Positions 44,474 to 54,050 of a DNA stretch of 64,000 nt are shown piece after piece. Every line of letters starts with the position of its first letter. Within the stretch, counting starts at the first letter, position 1. The stretch covers positions 1 through 64,000 of the forward strand of contig NZ_JMLE01000004.1 in assembly GCF_000685965.1 (NCBI RefSeq), written 5' to 3'. Source of the stretch: Arthrobacter sp. UNC362MFTsu5.1 (GTDB lineage: Bacteria; Actinomycetota; Actinomycetes; Actinomycetales; Micrococcaceae). A program made the position numbers and the translations under genes. Below the pieces are notes generated by a model. It saw nothing but the letters and a program-made list of their open reading frames with translations, ran no database searches and had not been told where the DNA came from.

Positions 44474-46018
44474 ATGAACCAGCAAAGCCATGGACAGCAT
44501 AAGGCCGTCCATACGCATCCCGGTCAGACGGCCGGCCAGGCCACCGGCCCGGCTTCTTCCGGCAAGCCGGCAGGCACTGACGGGCAAAAGTCCGCGGGAA
44601 GCAGGCTGACGGCCAAGAAGAACGAAACGGTGCTCGGCCCGTTCACCGTGCGGGACCTCACCGTCTTCACGTCAACGCTGATTCTGTTCGTCGCATCGCT
44701 GATCCCGATGTTCGATTCCCGCTACAACCTGTGGAACCTGGGAAGCCTCTTCTTCCTGGGCCTGGGCATCATCCTGCCGCTGATCGTGACGGCCCTTTTC
44801 GTGGCACGCAGGCTGAGCCCCGAGTCCAAAGTGCGGGTGGGGTCGCTGTCCATTGACCAGTTCGCGTCCGTGGTGGCGTCGTTCACCCTCGGGTTCTTCT
44901 TCCTGTCCGCGGCCGAAGCCTTCATTCCGGTCATGCTGGTGGGCCTGATCGGATCCGTCGGGCTGTTTGCTGCCACCGTTCTGGCACGCTTCATTCCCGT
45001 CCTCGCCGGTGACTTCCTGGACCGCGCGGAGGTCCCCGCACACGTCGTGGCCCGCGAGTCTGCCGCGCCGTTCCGCAAGCCCAGCGCCCCGAAGGAGCCC
45101 AAGGCCGCCAAGGACCCGGGTTCCAGCACTCTGGCCGGCTGGTCGAAGCGACTGACCGCGGGTGCCGCGGGTGCCGCAGGCGGCGCTGCCGCCGGAAAAG
45201 CAACGGCCGCCGGTGCGGCGAACACCGGTGCGGCGAACGCCGACCGGCCGTACGCCGGAGCTGGCGCCAGTGAAGCCCCGCGCGCAGCAACCTCATACGG
45301 AGAGACGCAGCACGCAGCAGCGCAGCAGGGGACGGCGCAGGCCGCCGCACCGCACGCAGACTCCGTGCCGGCTGCTGCCGCCGCTGCCACGCCCGGCAAC
45401 GCGGCCGGCAACAACGCTGCTGCCGCTACGGCAGCAGCAGCAGTAGGTGCCGCCGCCGCCAGCCGCGGTACTGACGCTTCGCCCGCAACGCAGGCCGCCG
45501 ACGTCGTACCTTCCGCTGCGGAACGGACGCAGGCCGCCGGCGTCGTGCCTTCGGCTGCGGAGCGGACGCAGGCCGCGGCAGTTCCCGCGGCCGCGGGCCG
45601 GGACTCAGCCGAAGCTCCCGCCACGGGTGCTTCGCCGGCAGCGTCGACTCCCGCGGCCTCCGAGCACGCAGCGTCGGCTCCCGCGGCCACCGATCACGCA
45701 GCGTCGGCGCCGGCAGCTTCGGCGCCGGCTGCGACGATGCTGAACCCGCAGGTGAAGTCGCAGGAGCCCATCGGCGCCACCGTGGACCCCTACAGCCGCC
45801 CGGAAGAACACGACGAGCAGCCGGTCCACGAGGCGTTCTGGTTCGCCGTCGCCCAGCCCCGCACTGCAGTCGACGAGCGGACGGGCATGCCTGCGTTCGT
45901 GATCGAACCCGGCGGGTGGGTTCTGGCCCTGGAAGACCGCGGGCACGAATTCCTGGTGCAGCATACCGACGGCCGCGTCGGCGTGCTGCGGGACCTCAGC
46001 AACATCGAGCGCGGCTAG
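44474..46018 (+). CDS. Ala-rich membrane protein of unknown function
   Basis: A 514-residue protein. Residues about 55-180 contain four hydrophobic helices. Then follows a long Ala/Pro/Thr/Ser low-complexity linker of about 230 residues with a 13-residue duplication (VVPSAAERTQAA twice) and repeated HAASAPAA units. The last 70 residues (FWFAVAQPRTAVDERTGMPAFVIEPGGWVLALEDRG onward) form a compact, likely folded domain. I do not recognise a family; the architecture resembles a membrane anchor joined by a flexible linker to a small domain. The ribosome site AAGGAG is strong. Confidence 0.7.
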   Translation: MNQQSHGQHKAVHTHPGQTAGQATGPASSGKPAGTDGQKSAGSRLTAKKNETVLGPFTVRDLTVFTSTLILFVASLIPMFDSRYNLWNLGSLFFLGLGIILPLIVTALFVARRLSPESKVRVGSLSIDQFASVVASFTLGFFFLSAAEAFIPVMLVGLIGSVGLFAATVLARFIPVLAGDFLDRAEVPAHVVARESAAPFRKPSAPKEPKAAKDPGSSTLAGWSKRLTAGAAGAAGGAAAGKATAAGAANTGAANADRPYAGAGASEAPRAATSYGETQHAAAQQGTAQAAAPHADSVPAAAAAATPGNAAGNNAAAATAAAAVGAAAASRGTDASPATQAADVVPSAAERTQAAGVVPSAAERTQAAAVPAAAGRDSAEAPATGASPAASTPAASEHAASAPAATDHAASAPAASAPAATMLNPQVKSQEPIGATVDPYSRPEEHDEQPVHEAFWFAVAQPRTAVDERTGMPAFVIEPGGWVLALEDRGHEFLVQHTDGRVGVLRDLSNIERG

Positions 46019-46027
46019 CCGGCCCTG

Positions 46028-46861
46028 ATGGCCACCGTTTCCGGGACGCCGAATCCGGGCAGCATCACCCCCAGGGCGGCGGGCGAGTCCCTGCTGGCGC
46101 TCAAGCGGCGCGCCCGCAGGATCAACCGGGCGCTCGCGGAGCTCTACCCGTATGCGCACGCCGAGCTGGATTTCCGCAGCCCCTTCGAGCTGCTGGTGGC
46201 CACGGTCCTGTCGGCACAGACAACCGACGTCGTGGTCAACCAGATCACGCCGCTCCTGTTCGACCGGTATCCGGACGCCCGGAGCATGGCCGAGGCGGAC
46301 CCTGCCGAGCTTGAGGTGATCCTCAAGCCAACCGGTTTCTTCCGCGCCAAAGCGCGGAACGTCATGGCACTCTGCAACCGGCTGGTGGACGAGTACGACG
46401 GCGAGGTGCCGCCCCGGCTGCAGGATCTGGTGACGCTGCCCGGAGTCGGACGGAAAACCGCCAACGTGGTGCTGGGCAACGCTTTCGGCGTTCCCGGAAT
46501 CACCGTGGACACGCACTTTGGGCGGTTGGCCCGCCGGTTCGGCTGGACCGACTCGGATGATCCCGTTCGTGTCGAAGCGGACGTGGCCGAGCTCTTCGAG
46601 CCGAGGGACTGGACCATGCTCTCGCATCGCGTGGTCTTTCACGGGCGGCGCGTCTGCCATGCCCGCAAGCCGGCCTGCGGTGCGTGCGCGGTGGCCACCT
46701 GGTGCCCCAGCTACGGAGCCGGGGAGACGGATCCGGTGAAAGCAGCCAAGCTGCTCAAGTACGAGCTGGCCCCGGGGCAGGAAGCCCTCCTGGCCCAGCT
46801 CCTGGCGGAGACCCACCGGGCTGCCGAAATCCGGATGGAATCACAAAAGCGGGGGAAATGA
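46028..46861 (+). CDS. nth: Endonuclease III, DNA glycosylase/AP lyase
   Basis: A 277-residue base-excision repair enzyme that removes oxidised pyrimidines and cleaves AP sites. The helix-hairpin-helix [13 protein letters not shown] carries the catalytic Lys143, [12 protein letters not shown] the catalytic Asp161, and the [4Fe-4S] loop is C210-X6-C217-X2-C220-X5-C226. About 30 extra residues precede the core and about 45 follow the cluster. It starts 9 bp after the preceding gene and its stop overlaps the next start. Confidence 0.95.
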   Translation: MATVSGTPNPGSITPRAAGESLLALKRRARRINRALAELYPYAHAELDFRSPFELLVATVLSAQTTDVVVNQITPLLFDRYPDARSMAEADPAELEVILKPTGFFRAKARNVMALCNRLVDEYDGEVPPRLQDLVTLPGVGRKTANVVLGNAFGVPGITVDTHFGRLARRFGWTDSDDPVRVEADVAELFEPRDWTMLSHRVVFHGRRVCHARKPACGACAVATWCPSYGAGETDPVKAAKLLKYELAPGQEALLAQLLAETHRAAEIRMESQKRGK

Positions 46862-47535
46862 CTGCCCGCCAGGACCTCGTCGGCCTCATTGAGGCCATCA
46901 CCGCCGGGAACGGCCCGGAGCGCAATCCTTATTGGCGGGATCTGACCGTGGACGATTCCGTCGCCCGGAAGGCCGCCGTGTTGATGCTCTTCGGCGCCCT
47001 GGACAACGTCCCCGCCGTTTCCTCGAAGCACCTGGCGCCGGCCGATCTCGATGTCCTGCTGCTGGAACGTGCCCACACCCTGGACGACCACCCCGGCCAG
47101 GTGGCGTTTCCAGGCGGCGGAATCGACCCGGGCGAGACGCCCATTCAGGCTGCCCTCCGTGAAGCGGAGGAGGAGACCGGCCTCGATTCAGCCGGTGTGG
47201 AGGTTCTCGGCGCCATGCCGCAGCTGGCCTTGCCGCGCGGGAACTTCCTGGTGACGCCGGTGCTCGCCTGGTGGCACTCGCCGTCTCCGGTCCGCGTGGT
47301 GGACTACGGCGAATCGGCCCAGGTGTTCCGTGTCCCGGTCCGCGACCTGCTGGACCCGGACAACAGGGTGATGGCCACCGTCAGCCGGGGCGGCCAGTCG
47401 TTCCTCAGCCCAGCCTTCGTGGTGAACAAAGTTGTGGTCTGGGGTTTCACCGGGATGATCCTGAATGAGCTTTTTGATCAGCTGGGCTGGGCCGTCCCGT
47501 GGGACCGGAACCGGCTGCACCAGATCGACATTTAA
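46858..47535 (+). CDS. NUDIX hydrolase, CoA pyrophosphatase-like
   Basis: A 225-residue protein with an intact Nudix box at 87-109 ([20 protein letters not shown] core) and an upstream [20 protein letters not shown] block typical of the NudL/CoA diphosphatase group. It likely cleaves CoA or related pyrophosphates. The ATGA overlap with nth shows translational coupling, and the same nth-NUDIX neighbourhood occurs in mycobacteria. Confidence 0.88.
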   Translation: MTARQDLVGLIEAITAGNGPERNPYWRDLTVDDSVARKAAVLMLFGALDNVPAVSSKHLAPADLDVLLLERAHTLDDHPGQVAFPGGGIDPGETPIQAALREAEEETGLDSAGVEVLGAMPQLALPRGNFLVTPVLAWWHSPSPVRVVDYGESAQVFRVPVRDLLDPDNRVMATVSRGGQSFLSPAFVVNKVVVWGFTGMILNELFDQLGWAVPWDRNRLHQIDI

Positions 47536-47610
47536 CTTCCGGCGGGTCCCTGACCCATCGGTCAGGCCGACCGGGGCCGTACGCGGGCGGCCCGCCCCGT
47601 CTGCCCGGGG

Positions 47611-47811
47611 CTATCCGGTGGCCAGTTCCCGCCGGGCCCGGTTGACCACAAGTCCTGTGGCTGCGCTCTCGCGGACGGCATCAATGCCGGCCACCACGCC
47701 TTTGAGTGTCTTGAACCGCGGCGATACCGCCACTACCGTGCCGTCGTCGGCCTTGAGCCTGAAGTAGAAAGCTTCTTCTTCAGCGTTGATGATTTCGAAT
47801 GTGCCAGCCAT
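47611..47811 (-). CDS. YegP-family (DUF1508) small protein
   Basis: A 66-residue protein: FEIINAEEEAFYFRLKADDG followed by TVVAVSPRFKTLKGVVAGIDAV, the repeat unit of DUF1508/YegP. A single unit here; E. coli YegP has two. Function unknown, possibly stress-related. The ATG at 47811 follows GGGGAGG by 9 nt. Confidence 0.85.
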   Translation of the reverse strand: MAGTFEIINAEEEAFYFRLKADDGTVVAVSPRFKTLKGVVAGIDAVRESAATGLVVNRARRELATG

Positions 47812-47971
47812 TGTGCGGTGCCTCCCCAAATATCCATGCGTCATTGCATCGGCCGGTTCTTTTCGGTGCTGCACTGCCACTGCTGCGAACCGGCTAATTG
47901 AGCTTAACCGGGAGGTGAGACAGTTCACAAAGCTACCCGCGGGTACGTTACAGGCCGCGTCTTTCAGCGAA

Positions 47972-49678
47972 CTATTTGGCTTTGTCGTAGGAGTCGACTA
48001 CGGCAACACTCACCGGAAATTCCACCGGAATCCGGCCGAACAGCAGTTCCTTGGCCGCCGCGGCCGCCTCCTCGATGGCTCCGATGCAGGCGTCCACCGA
48101 ATCGTCAGGGCAGTGGACCATCACTTCGTCATGCAGGAAGAACACCAGTTCACCGGCAGTGCCGCCGGCCGACCGCATTGCGCGGAGCCGCCGTCGTAAT
48201 TCCGCCAGCCAGCAGGCTGCCCAGTCAGCGGCCGAGCCCTGGACCACGAAGTTGCGGGTGAACCGGCCGCGGGAGCGGGCAACCGCATCTGCCCGGCGCT
48301 GTTCCTCCGCCGTGGTGGACTGCTGGCTCTGCAGCCAGCGTTCCGACGGCGGCGGGCTGCTGCGGCCCAGCCGCGAGGTGACGGTTCCGCCTGCTTCGCC
48401 ATCCCGGGCGGCCTGTTCCACGAAGCCGACGGCGCGCGGATAGGTGCGCGCCAGCTGGGGCATCAGCCGCCCGGATTCACCCGTTGTGGCACCGTAGATG
48501 GCACCGAGCAGGGCCACCTTCGCCTTGGCACGGTCACCGCCGAAACCCTGGGCAGCAATGCCGGCATAGAGGTCCTTGTCCCGGGCTGCCTCGGCCATCT
48601 TGGAGTCCTGGGCCAGGGCCACCAGGACCCGCGGCTCCAGCTGGGAAGCGTCGGCCACGATGAGTTTGTGGCCGGGATCGGCATGCACCGCGCCGCGGAT
48701 CTGGCGCGGAATCTGCAGTGCACCGCCGCCGCGGGATGCCCACCGCCCGGAGACGACGCCTCCCACCACATACTCGGGCTGGAAGCGGCCGTTGTTCACC
48801 CAGGCGTCCAGCCAGGCCCAGCCGTTGGCCGCATGCAGCCGGGACAGTTTCTTGTAGGCAAGGAGTGGCTCGATGGCCGGATGGCTGGATTCCTTCAGCT
48901 CCCATTGCCGGGTGGTCTTGACCTCGATGCCGTTCCGGTGCAGGGCACGCATGAGGTCCTGCGGCGAATCCGGGTTCAGGCTTGGCGAATTCAGGAGCCT
49001 GCGGAGTTCCGTGTTCAACGCCTCGAGCTTGGCGGGCCGGTGGCCCAGCGGCGGCCGCGGGCCCAGGTAGTCCGCCAGGATTTGTTCGTGCAGTTCCTCC
49101 CGCCAGGGCACGCCGGTGTGCTGCATTTCCGCGGCGATCATGGCGCCGGCGGATTCTGCGGCGAGGAGCAGGTGGAGGCGCTGCCTTCGGTTCGCCTCCG
49201 TGCTCGCCTGGCCGAGCGCTTCCTGCTGGGCGGCGAACTCCATGCGCAGCTCTTCCAGCGAGTGCCTGGGCTGACGGCCGAGTCCGGAGTCTTCAAAGAG
49301 TGCCCCCTGGTGTGCCGGCTGGGGCGGTGGCTGGAGGGCGCGGGGCGGCTGCTGCGAGTCGTCGTCCTGCGTGAGCTTTTCGGCGTTGCGGGCGTAGTCC
49401 GTGTGGGCGGTGAACTCCGAATGGGCCAGGATGGCGCCACAGAGCGTCAGGTCATGGCAGCGCTCCAGCTCAACCCCTGCCGCCAGCAGCGCCGGGTACC
49501 ATTCCTGCGTCCGGTGCCAGATCCAGCGCGGGCGCCGCTTTTCGAGTTGACGTACGACGCCGGCCAGTTCGCCTGCGCTGATCAGGCGCGGTTCGGGGTT
49601 GCCGGGGGCGGGGGAGCCGTCCGGTGTGAGCTCCTGGAGGGCTGCGCCGTCAGCGTGGGCGGACAGCAGCAGATACAT
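47972..49678 (-). CDS. DNA polymerase A family protein (bifunctional 3'-5' exonuclease/polymerase type)
   Basis: A 568-residue family A polymerase distinct from the main PolA. Polymerase motif A is DASQLEPRVLVALAQ, motif B RAKAKVALLGAIYG, motif C HDEV. In motif B the Arg, Lys and Tyr are in place, but the residues matching Asn761-Phe762 of E. coli Pol I are Leu-Leu. The N-terminal 190 residues are a reduced exonuclease-like domain in which I cannot find the DEDD metal ligands. Such proteins are common in actinobacteria beside the tad cluster; role unknown, probably repair synthesis. Confidence 0.85.
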   Translation of the reverse strand: MYLLLSAHADGAALQELTPDGSPAPGNPEPRLISAGELAGVVRQLEKRRPRWIWHRTQEWYPALLAAGVELERCHDLTLCGAILAHSEFTAHTDYARNAEKLTQDDDSQQPPRALQPPPQPAHQGALFEDSGLGRQPRHSLEELRMEFAAQQEALGQASTEANRRQRLHLLLAAESAGAMIAAEMQHTGVPWREELHEQILADYLGPRPPLGHRPAKLEALNTELRRLLNSPSLNPDSPQDLMRALHRNGIEVKTTRQWELKESSHPAIEPLLAYKKLSRLHAANGWAWLDAWVNNGRFQPEYVVGGVVSGRWASRGGGALQIPRQIRGAVHADPGHKLIVADASQLEPRVLVALAQDSKMAEAARDKDLYAGIAAQGFGGDRAKAKVALLGAIYGATTGESGRLMPQLARTYPRAVGFVEQAARDGEAGGTVTSRLGRSSPPPSERWLQSQQSTTAEEQRRADAVARSRGRFTRNFVVQGSAADWAACWLAELRRRLRAMRSAGGTAGELVFFLHDEVMVHCPDDSVDACIGAIEEAAAAAKELLFGRIPVEFPVSVAVVDSYDKAK

Positions 49679-49862
49679 AGCCTCAATTCTGCCTTGTGGA
49701 GCGGGATGGTCTGCGCCGCCGTCTGGTCGATGGCGGAAAGCCTGCCTCCGGGTGCGGGTCCGGCGGGCTCACTGTCCCTCCACAGGTGCCCGGGGCAGGG
49801 CGTTGTCCACATGGCTTGCGGCGGGGCTGTCCGGCAGCGCGGCCGCTCGGCACAGTGGCAGG

Positions 49863-51218
49863 ATGAGCAGGCAGCATCTTCAGGAACCCACACCGGAGTT
49901 CACGCCGGAATTCACCGGTCCCGGCCCCGTGACGGCCTCCGGCCCCGCTTCCCAGGAGCCACCTGGCCGGCATACGGGGAGCCGGCAACCGAGCAGTCGG
50001 CAAGAGCGGGGACGGCAGCCGAGCAGCCGGCAAGAGCGGGGGCGGCAGCCTGGCGGAGGCAGCCCGGCGGATCCGCTCGGCCTGGCCGGTCCGGCAGCCC
50101 GCGGTGCAACCGCGGCAGGTGCCCCGGGCAGGGGCGCGTCGGCGGGGGAGCGCGCTCCGGGCGCATGGCTTCCCGCGGAGTCCGCCGAAACACTTCTGGT
50201 GACCGGCTTCGACTTCCTGCGCGGTGAGGTTGAGCGGGTCGTTGCCGCTGCCGGCGGCCAGCTTCGCGTCGCCGCCGATGCCACCGAAGCGGCCCCGTTC
50301 TGGGACACCGCGTCCGTGGTCCTGGTGGGCAGTGACATCCGCGAACTGCCGCCCCGCCGCCGCGCACCGGCCGTGCTCGTCGGGCTCAGCGGCGAAGGTG
50401 ACAGCCTCTGGCACCTCGCCGCGGTCCTGGGAGCCGAACGGGTGGCCGTGCTGCCGGACGCCGCCGCGTGGCTTGCCGAATACCTGAGCCGATCGCGGTC
50501 GCCGGAAGCCGGCGGACTGGTCCTGGGCGTGACCGGCGGGTGCGGCGGAGCCGGTGCCACCACGGCTGCGATCTGGATCGCCCAGGCCGCGGCGGAGTGG
50601 GGAGCCCGGGTCCTGTTGATCGACGGCGATCCGTGGGGCGGCGGCCTGGAGATTGCCCTGGCCGCGGAGGAAACACCGGGCCTTCGATGGACCGATCTTA
50701 CGGAGGCGAGCGGGAGCATCGATCCTGAACAGTTGTCCGACGCTCTGCCGGTGGCGGGCGGTTTTTCCTTTCTGTCCTGGCCGGGCAGCCGCGAACGCCA
50801 GCCCGGCGTGGAAGCCGCCACCGTGGGCGGCGTTCTTGACGCTGCGCGGCGGGGCTACGAACTGGTCCTGGTGGATATCGGACGCGGAACGGAACCGTTG
50901 CGGACGTTTGCCTGGGACTGCGACCGTATTTTGGTTGTGGCACCCGCGCAGCTGAAAGCCGCCGTTTCATCCGCCAGGCTGCTGCAGGAGCTTCCGCCGG
51001 TGGACACGGCCCTGGTGATCCGGGGCAAAGCCGGGGCCGTCCTGGACGGGCCGCTGATCGCCGAATCCGTGGGCCTGCCCCTGCAGGGACTTGTCCCGGA
51101 AGTGAAGGGCACGGCCAACGCCACGGAGCTCGGCCGCCTGCTGGAGATGGGCCGTCGGCGCACCGTGCGCCGGTTCGCAGCGTCGGTCTTGGATCTGCTG
51201 GGCGGCGGGCTGCCATGA
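49863..51218 (+). CDS. ssd: Septum-site-determining/TadZ-like P-loop protein (Ssd)
   Basis: A 451-residue protein. About 100 low-complexity residues (with tandem PSSRQERGRQ units) precede a receiver-like domain (LVTGFDFLRGEVERVVAAAGGQ) and a MinD/ParA-like ATPase domain. The P-loop LGVTGGCGGAGATT resembles a deviant Walker A without the typical Lys, as in TadZ/Ssd. In mycobacteria the homologue affects septum placement; in tad clusters TadZ localises the secretion ATPase. ATG 49863 is chosen from the family start; the frame is open upstream. First gene of the tad operon. Confidence 0.85.
   Translation: MSRQHLQEPTPEFTPEFTGPGPVTASGPASQEPPGRHTGSRQPSSRQERGRQPSSRQERGRQPGGGSPADPLGLAGPAARGATAAGAPGRGASAGERAPGAWLPAESAETLLVTGFDFLRGEVERVVAAAGGQLRVAADATEAAPFWDTASVVLVGSDIRELPPRRRAPAVLVGLSGEGDSLWHLAAVLGAERVAVLPDAAAWLAEYLSRSRSPEAGGLVLGVTGGCGGAGATTAAIWIAQAAAEWGARVLLIDGDPWGGGLEIALAAEETPGLRWTDLTEASGSIDPEQLSDALPVAGGFSFLSWPGSRERQPGVEAATVGGVLDAARRGYELVLVDIGRGTEPLRTFAWDCDRILVVAPAQLKAAVSSARLLQELPPVDTALVIRGKAGAVLDGPLIAESVGLPLQGLVPEVKGTANATELGRLLEMGRRRTVRRFAASVLDLLGGGLP
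49989..50048 (+). repeat. 30-nt tandem duplication in the ssd N-terminal linker
   Basis: Two adjacent 30-nt units (49989-50018 and 50019-50048) differ at 2 positions and encode repeated PSSRQERGRQ. It lies in the disordered extension and is probably neutral length variation. Confidence 0.8.
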
Positions 51219-52495
51219 CCACGCCGTCGCAGCCGCCGGGGCTGCCCCGCTTTCCCGGTCCGGCCGGAAACTTAAGGCGGCGGCAGAGCAGCGCCCTGGA
51301 CGCCGGGTTGCTCGAATCGGTGAGGGAATCCGTGATGGCCGATTCCGGCCCGGTGACACCGTCCCGGGTGGCCGTGGCGGTTCAGGCCACGGGCAGGCTC
51401 CTGGGTACGGCCGGATCGTTGGCTGCCGTCGAGCGGATCAGTGCCGAGCTCAACGGTTTGGGCCCGCTGCAGGTGCTGACGAGGGACCCGTCGGTGACCG
51501 ACATTTTCGTCAACGCCCCGGACTCCGTCTGGCTGGACCGCGGGAACGGGCTGGAACAGGCGCCGGTGTCCTTTTCCTCCGAAAGTCAGGTCCGTTCCCT
51601 GGCGTCCCGCCTCGTGGCGGCCGGCGGCCGGCGGCTTGACGACGGGTCCCCGTGCGTGGACGTCAGGCTGGAGGCCGGATACCGCATCCACGCAGTTTTG
51701 CCGCCCATTTCGACGGCGGGAACACTCTTAAGCATCAGAATCCGCCGCCATGAGGTGTTCACGCTGGACGAGCTGCGGGACGGCGGCATGTTCGGTGCCC
51801 TTGTCCAGGACGTGCTGGAGCATATGGTTTCCCGGCGCCTGAGCTTCCTGATCAGCGGTGCCACGGGATCAGGAAAAACCACCCTGCTCTCCACGCTGCT
51901 GGGGCTGAGTCATCCCGGCGAACGGCTGGTCCTGATCGAAGACGCCTCCGAACTTAACCCCGTCCATCCCCACGTCGTTTCGCTTGAATCCAGGCACGGA
52001 AACCTCGAAGGCGGCGGTGCAGTGGATCTTGCCGAACTGGTCCGGCAGGCCCTCCGGATGCGGCCCGACCGCCTGGTGGTTGGCGAATGCCGCGGGGCGG
52101 AGGTTCGCGAACTGCTGACCGCCATGAACACCGGACACACCGGCGGCGGCGGAACCATCCATGCCAACACAGCGGCAGCCGTTCCTGCCCGGCTTACCGC
52201 GCTGGGTGCCCTCGCCGGGATGGGCCAGGACGCCATGCGGCTCCAGGTTGCAAGTGCCCTGGACGTCGTGGTGCACGTTGAACGCTTCCGAGGCCTCCGC
52301 CAGGTGGCAAGCATCGGTGTCATTGAAGACGGCGCCCACGGCCTGGAGGTCTCAGCGGCTGTTTCCGTGCGCGGTGGAACCGTCACCTTGGGCCCTTCGT
52401 GGCCGGGGCTGGCCCGGCGGCTGGGTATTGACGAATCCCTGACCGGCGGCCGCGATGCGGTGCCGACGGTGCCAGAGTCCGGGGCAGACGGATGA
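51215..52495 (+). CDS. tadA: TadA/CpaF secretion ATPase
   Basis: A 426-residue hexameric ATPase of the VirB11/CpaF type that powers Flp-pilus assembly. The Walker A is ISGATGSGKTTLLS, the Asp box is LVLIEDASELNP, Walker B RPDRLVVGECRGAEV and the His box TGHTGGGGTIHANT. The start overlaps ssd stop in ATGA. About 60 N-terminal residues precede the conserved SVTDIFVNAPDSVW. Confidence 0.93.
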   Translation: MTTPSQPPGLPRFPGPAGNLRRRQSSALDAGLLESVRESVMADSGPVTPSRVAVAVQATGRLLGTAGSLAAVERISAELNGLGPLQVLTRDPSVTDIFVNAPDSVWLDRGNGLEQAPVSFSSESQVRSLASRLVAAGGRRLDDGSPCVDVRLEAGYRIHAVLPPISTAGTLLSIRIRRHEVFTLDELRDGGMFGALVQDVLEHMVSRRLSFLISGATGSGKTTLLSTLLGLSHPGERLVLIEDASELNPVHPHVVSLESRHGNLEGGGAVDLAELVRQALRMRPDRLVVGECRGAEVRELLTAMNTGHTGGGGTIHANTAAAVPARLTALGALAGMGQDAMRLQVASALDVVVHVERFRGLRQVASIGVIEDGAHGLEVSAAVSVRGGTVTLGPSWPGLARRLGIDESLTGGRDAVPTVPESGADG

Positions 52496-53271
52496 TGAGT
52501 CTGCTGATCGCCCTGCTGGCACTGGCCGCGTGGCTGGTGGCCCGGCCTCGCGGCGGCCGCTCAGGAAGGATCCGTGCGGCACTGGGCGCCGGGCGCCCCG
52601 AGTCGCGCGGCACGCCAAAGGCCCGGCGCTCCATCCGGCCCGGAACGTCCCGCCACCACCCTCACCATGTGCCCATGACCGTTGTGGTCCAACAACTGGC
52701 AGCGCTGCTCAAAGGCGGCAGGACGCCCTCGCGGCTGTGGGACGAACTCTGGCTGGTCTATGCCGTCGACGAGCGTCCCGGGGCCGGACAGGACGACGTG
52801 CAGGGACTCTCTCCTGCGTCCTTGTCGATGGTGTCCGTGGCAAGGGCGGCCGCAATGCGGGGTTCCCCCGTGGCCGACGCCATCCGTTCGGCGTCGGCAG
52901 CGGCCTTCCCCGGAAGCCCAAGCCGCGAACGTCGAATCTGGGGTGAGCTCGCCGCATGCTTCGACATTGCCGCAGCGAGCGGCTGCCCGCTGGCGGACGT
53001 CCTGACCCGCTTGGCGGCGCAGCTTGAAGTGGAGGACGACGCCGAAGCTGCCCGCCAGACCGCCCTGGCCGGGCCGAAAGCCACCGTCACCCTCTTGACC
53101 TGGCTTCCCCTGCTGGGCCTAGGGCTGGGTGTCGCCCTGGGCGTGGATCCGCTGTCCATCCTGCTCGGCACACCGTTGGGGATGGCTGCGCTCGCTGCCG
53201 GCGTGGCACTGACAGTGGCCGGCCGGCTCTGGTCTGCCAGGCTTGTCCGCTCGGCCATTGGAACATCATGA
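52492..53271 (+). CDS. tadB: Tad pilus inner-membrane protein, GspF type (TadB)
   Basis: A 259-residue type II secretion F-family protein. One hydrophobic helix at the start, a cytosolic GspF domain (LPLADVLTRLAAQLEVEDDAEAARQTALAGPKATV) and two helices at the C-terminus. It overlaps tadA and tadC at both ends (ATGA overlaps), so the three are strictly co-translated. Confidence 0.88.
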   Translation: MMSLLIALLALAAWLVARPRGGRSGRIRAALGAGRPESRGTPKARRSIRPGTSRHHPHHVPMTVVVQQLAALLKGGRTPSRLWDELWLVYAVDERPGAGQDDVQGLSPASLSMVSVARAAAMRGSPVADAIRSASAAAFPGSPSRERRIWGELAACFDIAAASGCPLADVLTRLAAQLEVEDDAEAARQTALAGPKATVTLLTWLPLLGLGLGVALGVDPLSILLGTPLGMAALAAGVALTVAGRLWSARLVRSAIGTS

Positions 53272-53885
53272 CGGCGGCCTTGCTTCCGGCCGTGGCTGTG
53301 GCCCTGATGCTGGCCGCCGCCGCGGCACTGGCTTTGACCGGGCACGGCAGCGCACACCGGAGGCTTCTCCGGCAGCACCAAGGGCATCCCGCCGTCGGAA
53401 CCAACGGCGAGGGCGGAGGCACAGCCCGGGCCCCTTGGCCGGCCGGCGAGGGCCTGCGCGACACAGCAATGATGCTGGAGCTGATCGGAGCAATGCTGGA
53501 CGCCGGGTCGGGGATCGGGCGAGCCTTGGAGCTCGTCGCGGCCTCAGCGTCACCTGAATATCACCGGTCGCTGCGGCCCGTGGTGTCGGCGCTGGCCATT
53601 GGCGCCGACTGGGAGACCGCGTGGCGCAGTTCCGAGGTCCGGGCCCCCGAGCTGCTGGACCTGCGGCAGGCCCTGGGCTTTGCCGCCCTGACAGGGGCGC
53701 CGTCGTCGGCCATTCTCTACGCTCAGGCCGCAAGGCTGCGGCGGGAGCGCTTCAGGGCTGCGGAAAAGCGTGCGGCCGCGCTCGGCGTGCGGCTGGTGGT
53801 CCCGCTCGGCCTCTGTTCGCTGCCCGCCTTTATCTGCCTCGGCGTGGTTCCGGTGTTGCTCGCGATGCTGCCCTCCGGAAGCTGA
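53268..53885 (+). CDS. tadC: Tad pilus inner-membrane protein, GspF type (TadC)
   Basis: A 205-residue F-family protein: N-terminal helix, domain with [23 protein letters not shown], and a C-terminal pair of helices (LVVPLGLCSLPAFICLGVVPVLLAML). Shorter than classical TadC, as usual in actinobacteria. 165 bp separate it from the pilin gene; a TadV prepilin peptidase gene is not in the window. Confidence 0.88.
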   Translation: MTAALLPAVAVALMLAAAAALALTGHGSAHRRLLRQHQGHPAVGTNGEGGGTARAPWPAGEGLRDTAMMLELIGAMLDAGSGIGRALELVAASASPEYHRSLRPVVSALAIGADWETAWRSSEVRAPELLDLRQALGFAALTGAPSSAILYAQAARLRRERFRAAEKRAAALGVRLVVPLGLCSLPAFICLGVVPVLLAMLPSGS

Positions 53886-54050
53886 CCGCTGCAGCCGGGT
53901 CCGGGGCGGCACGGCGCCCGAGTGTTCCTCCACAGCCGCGAGATTCCGGGCTTTTCCACTTAGCCGAACATGTCCCTTATCTCCTTTGGGCCTAGCCGGG
54001 AGAGTCAAGCCAGCCGGCACATTAGCCGGAAACCAATGAAAGGAAATCCC

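Noticed and set aside
44474..46018. Tandem HAASAPAA-like units considered as a second peptide-signal precursor
   Set aside because: They lie in a long Ala-rich linker of a large membrane protein without signal-peptide context or exact repeat borders.
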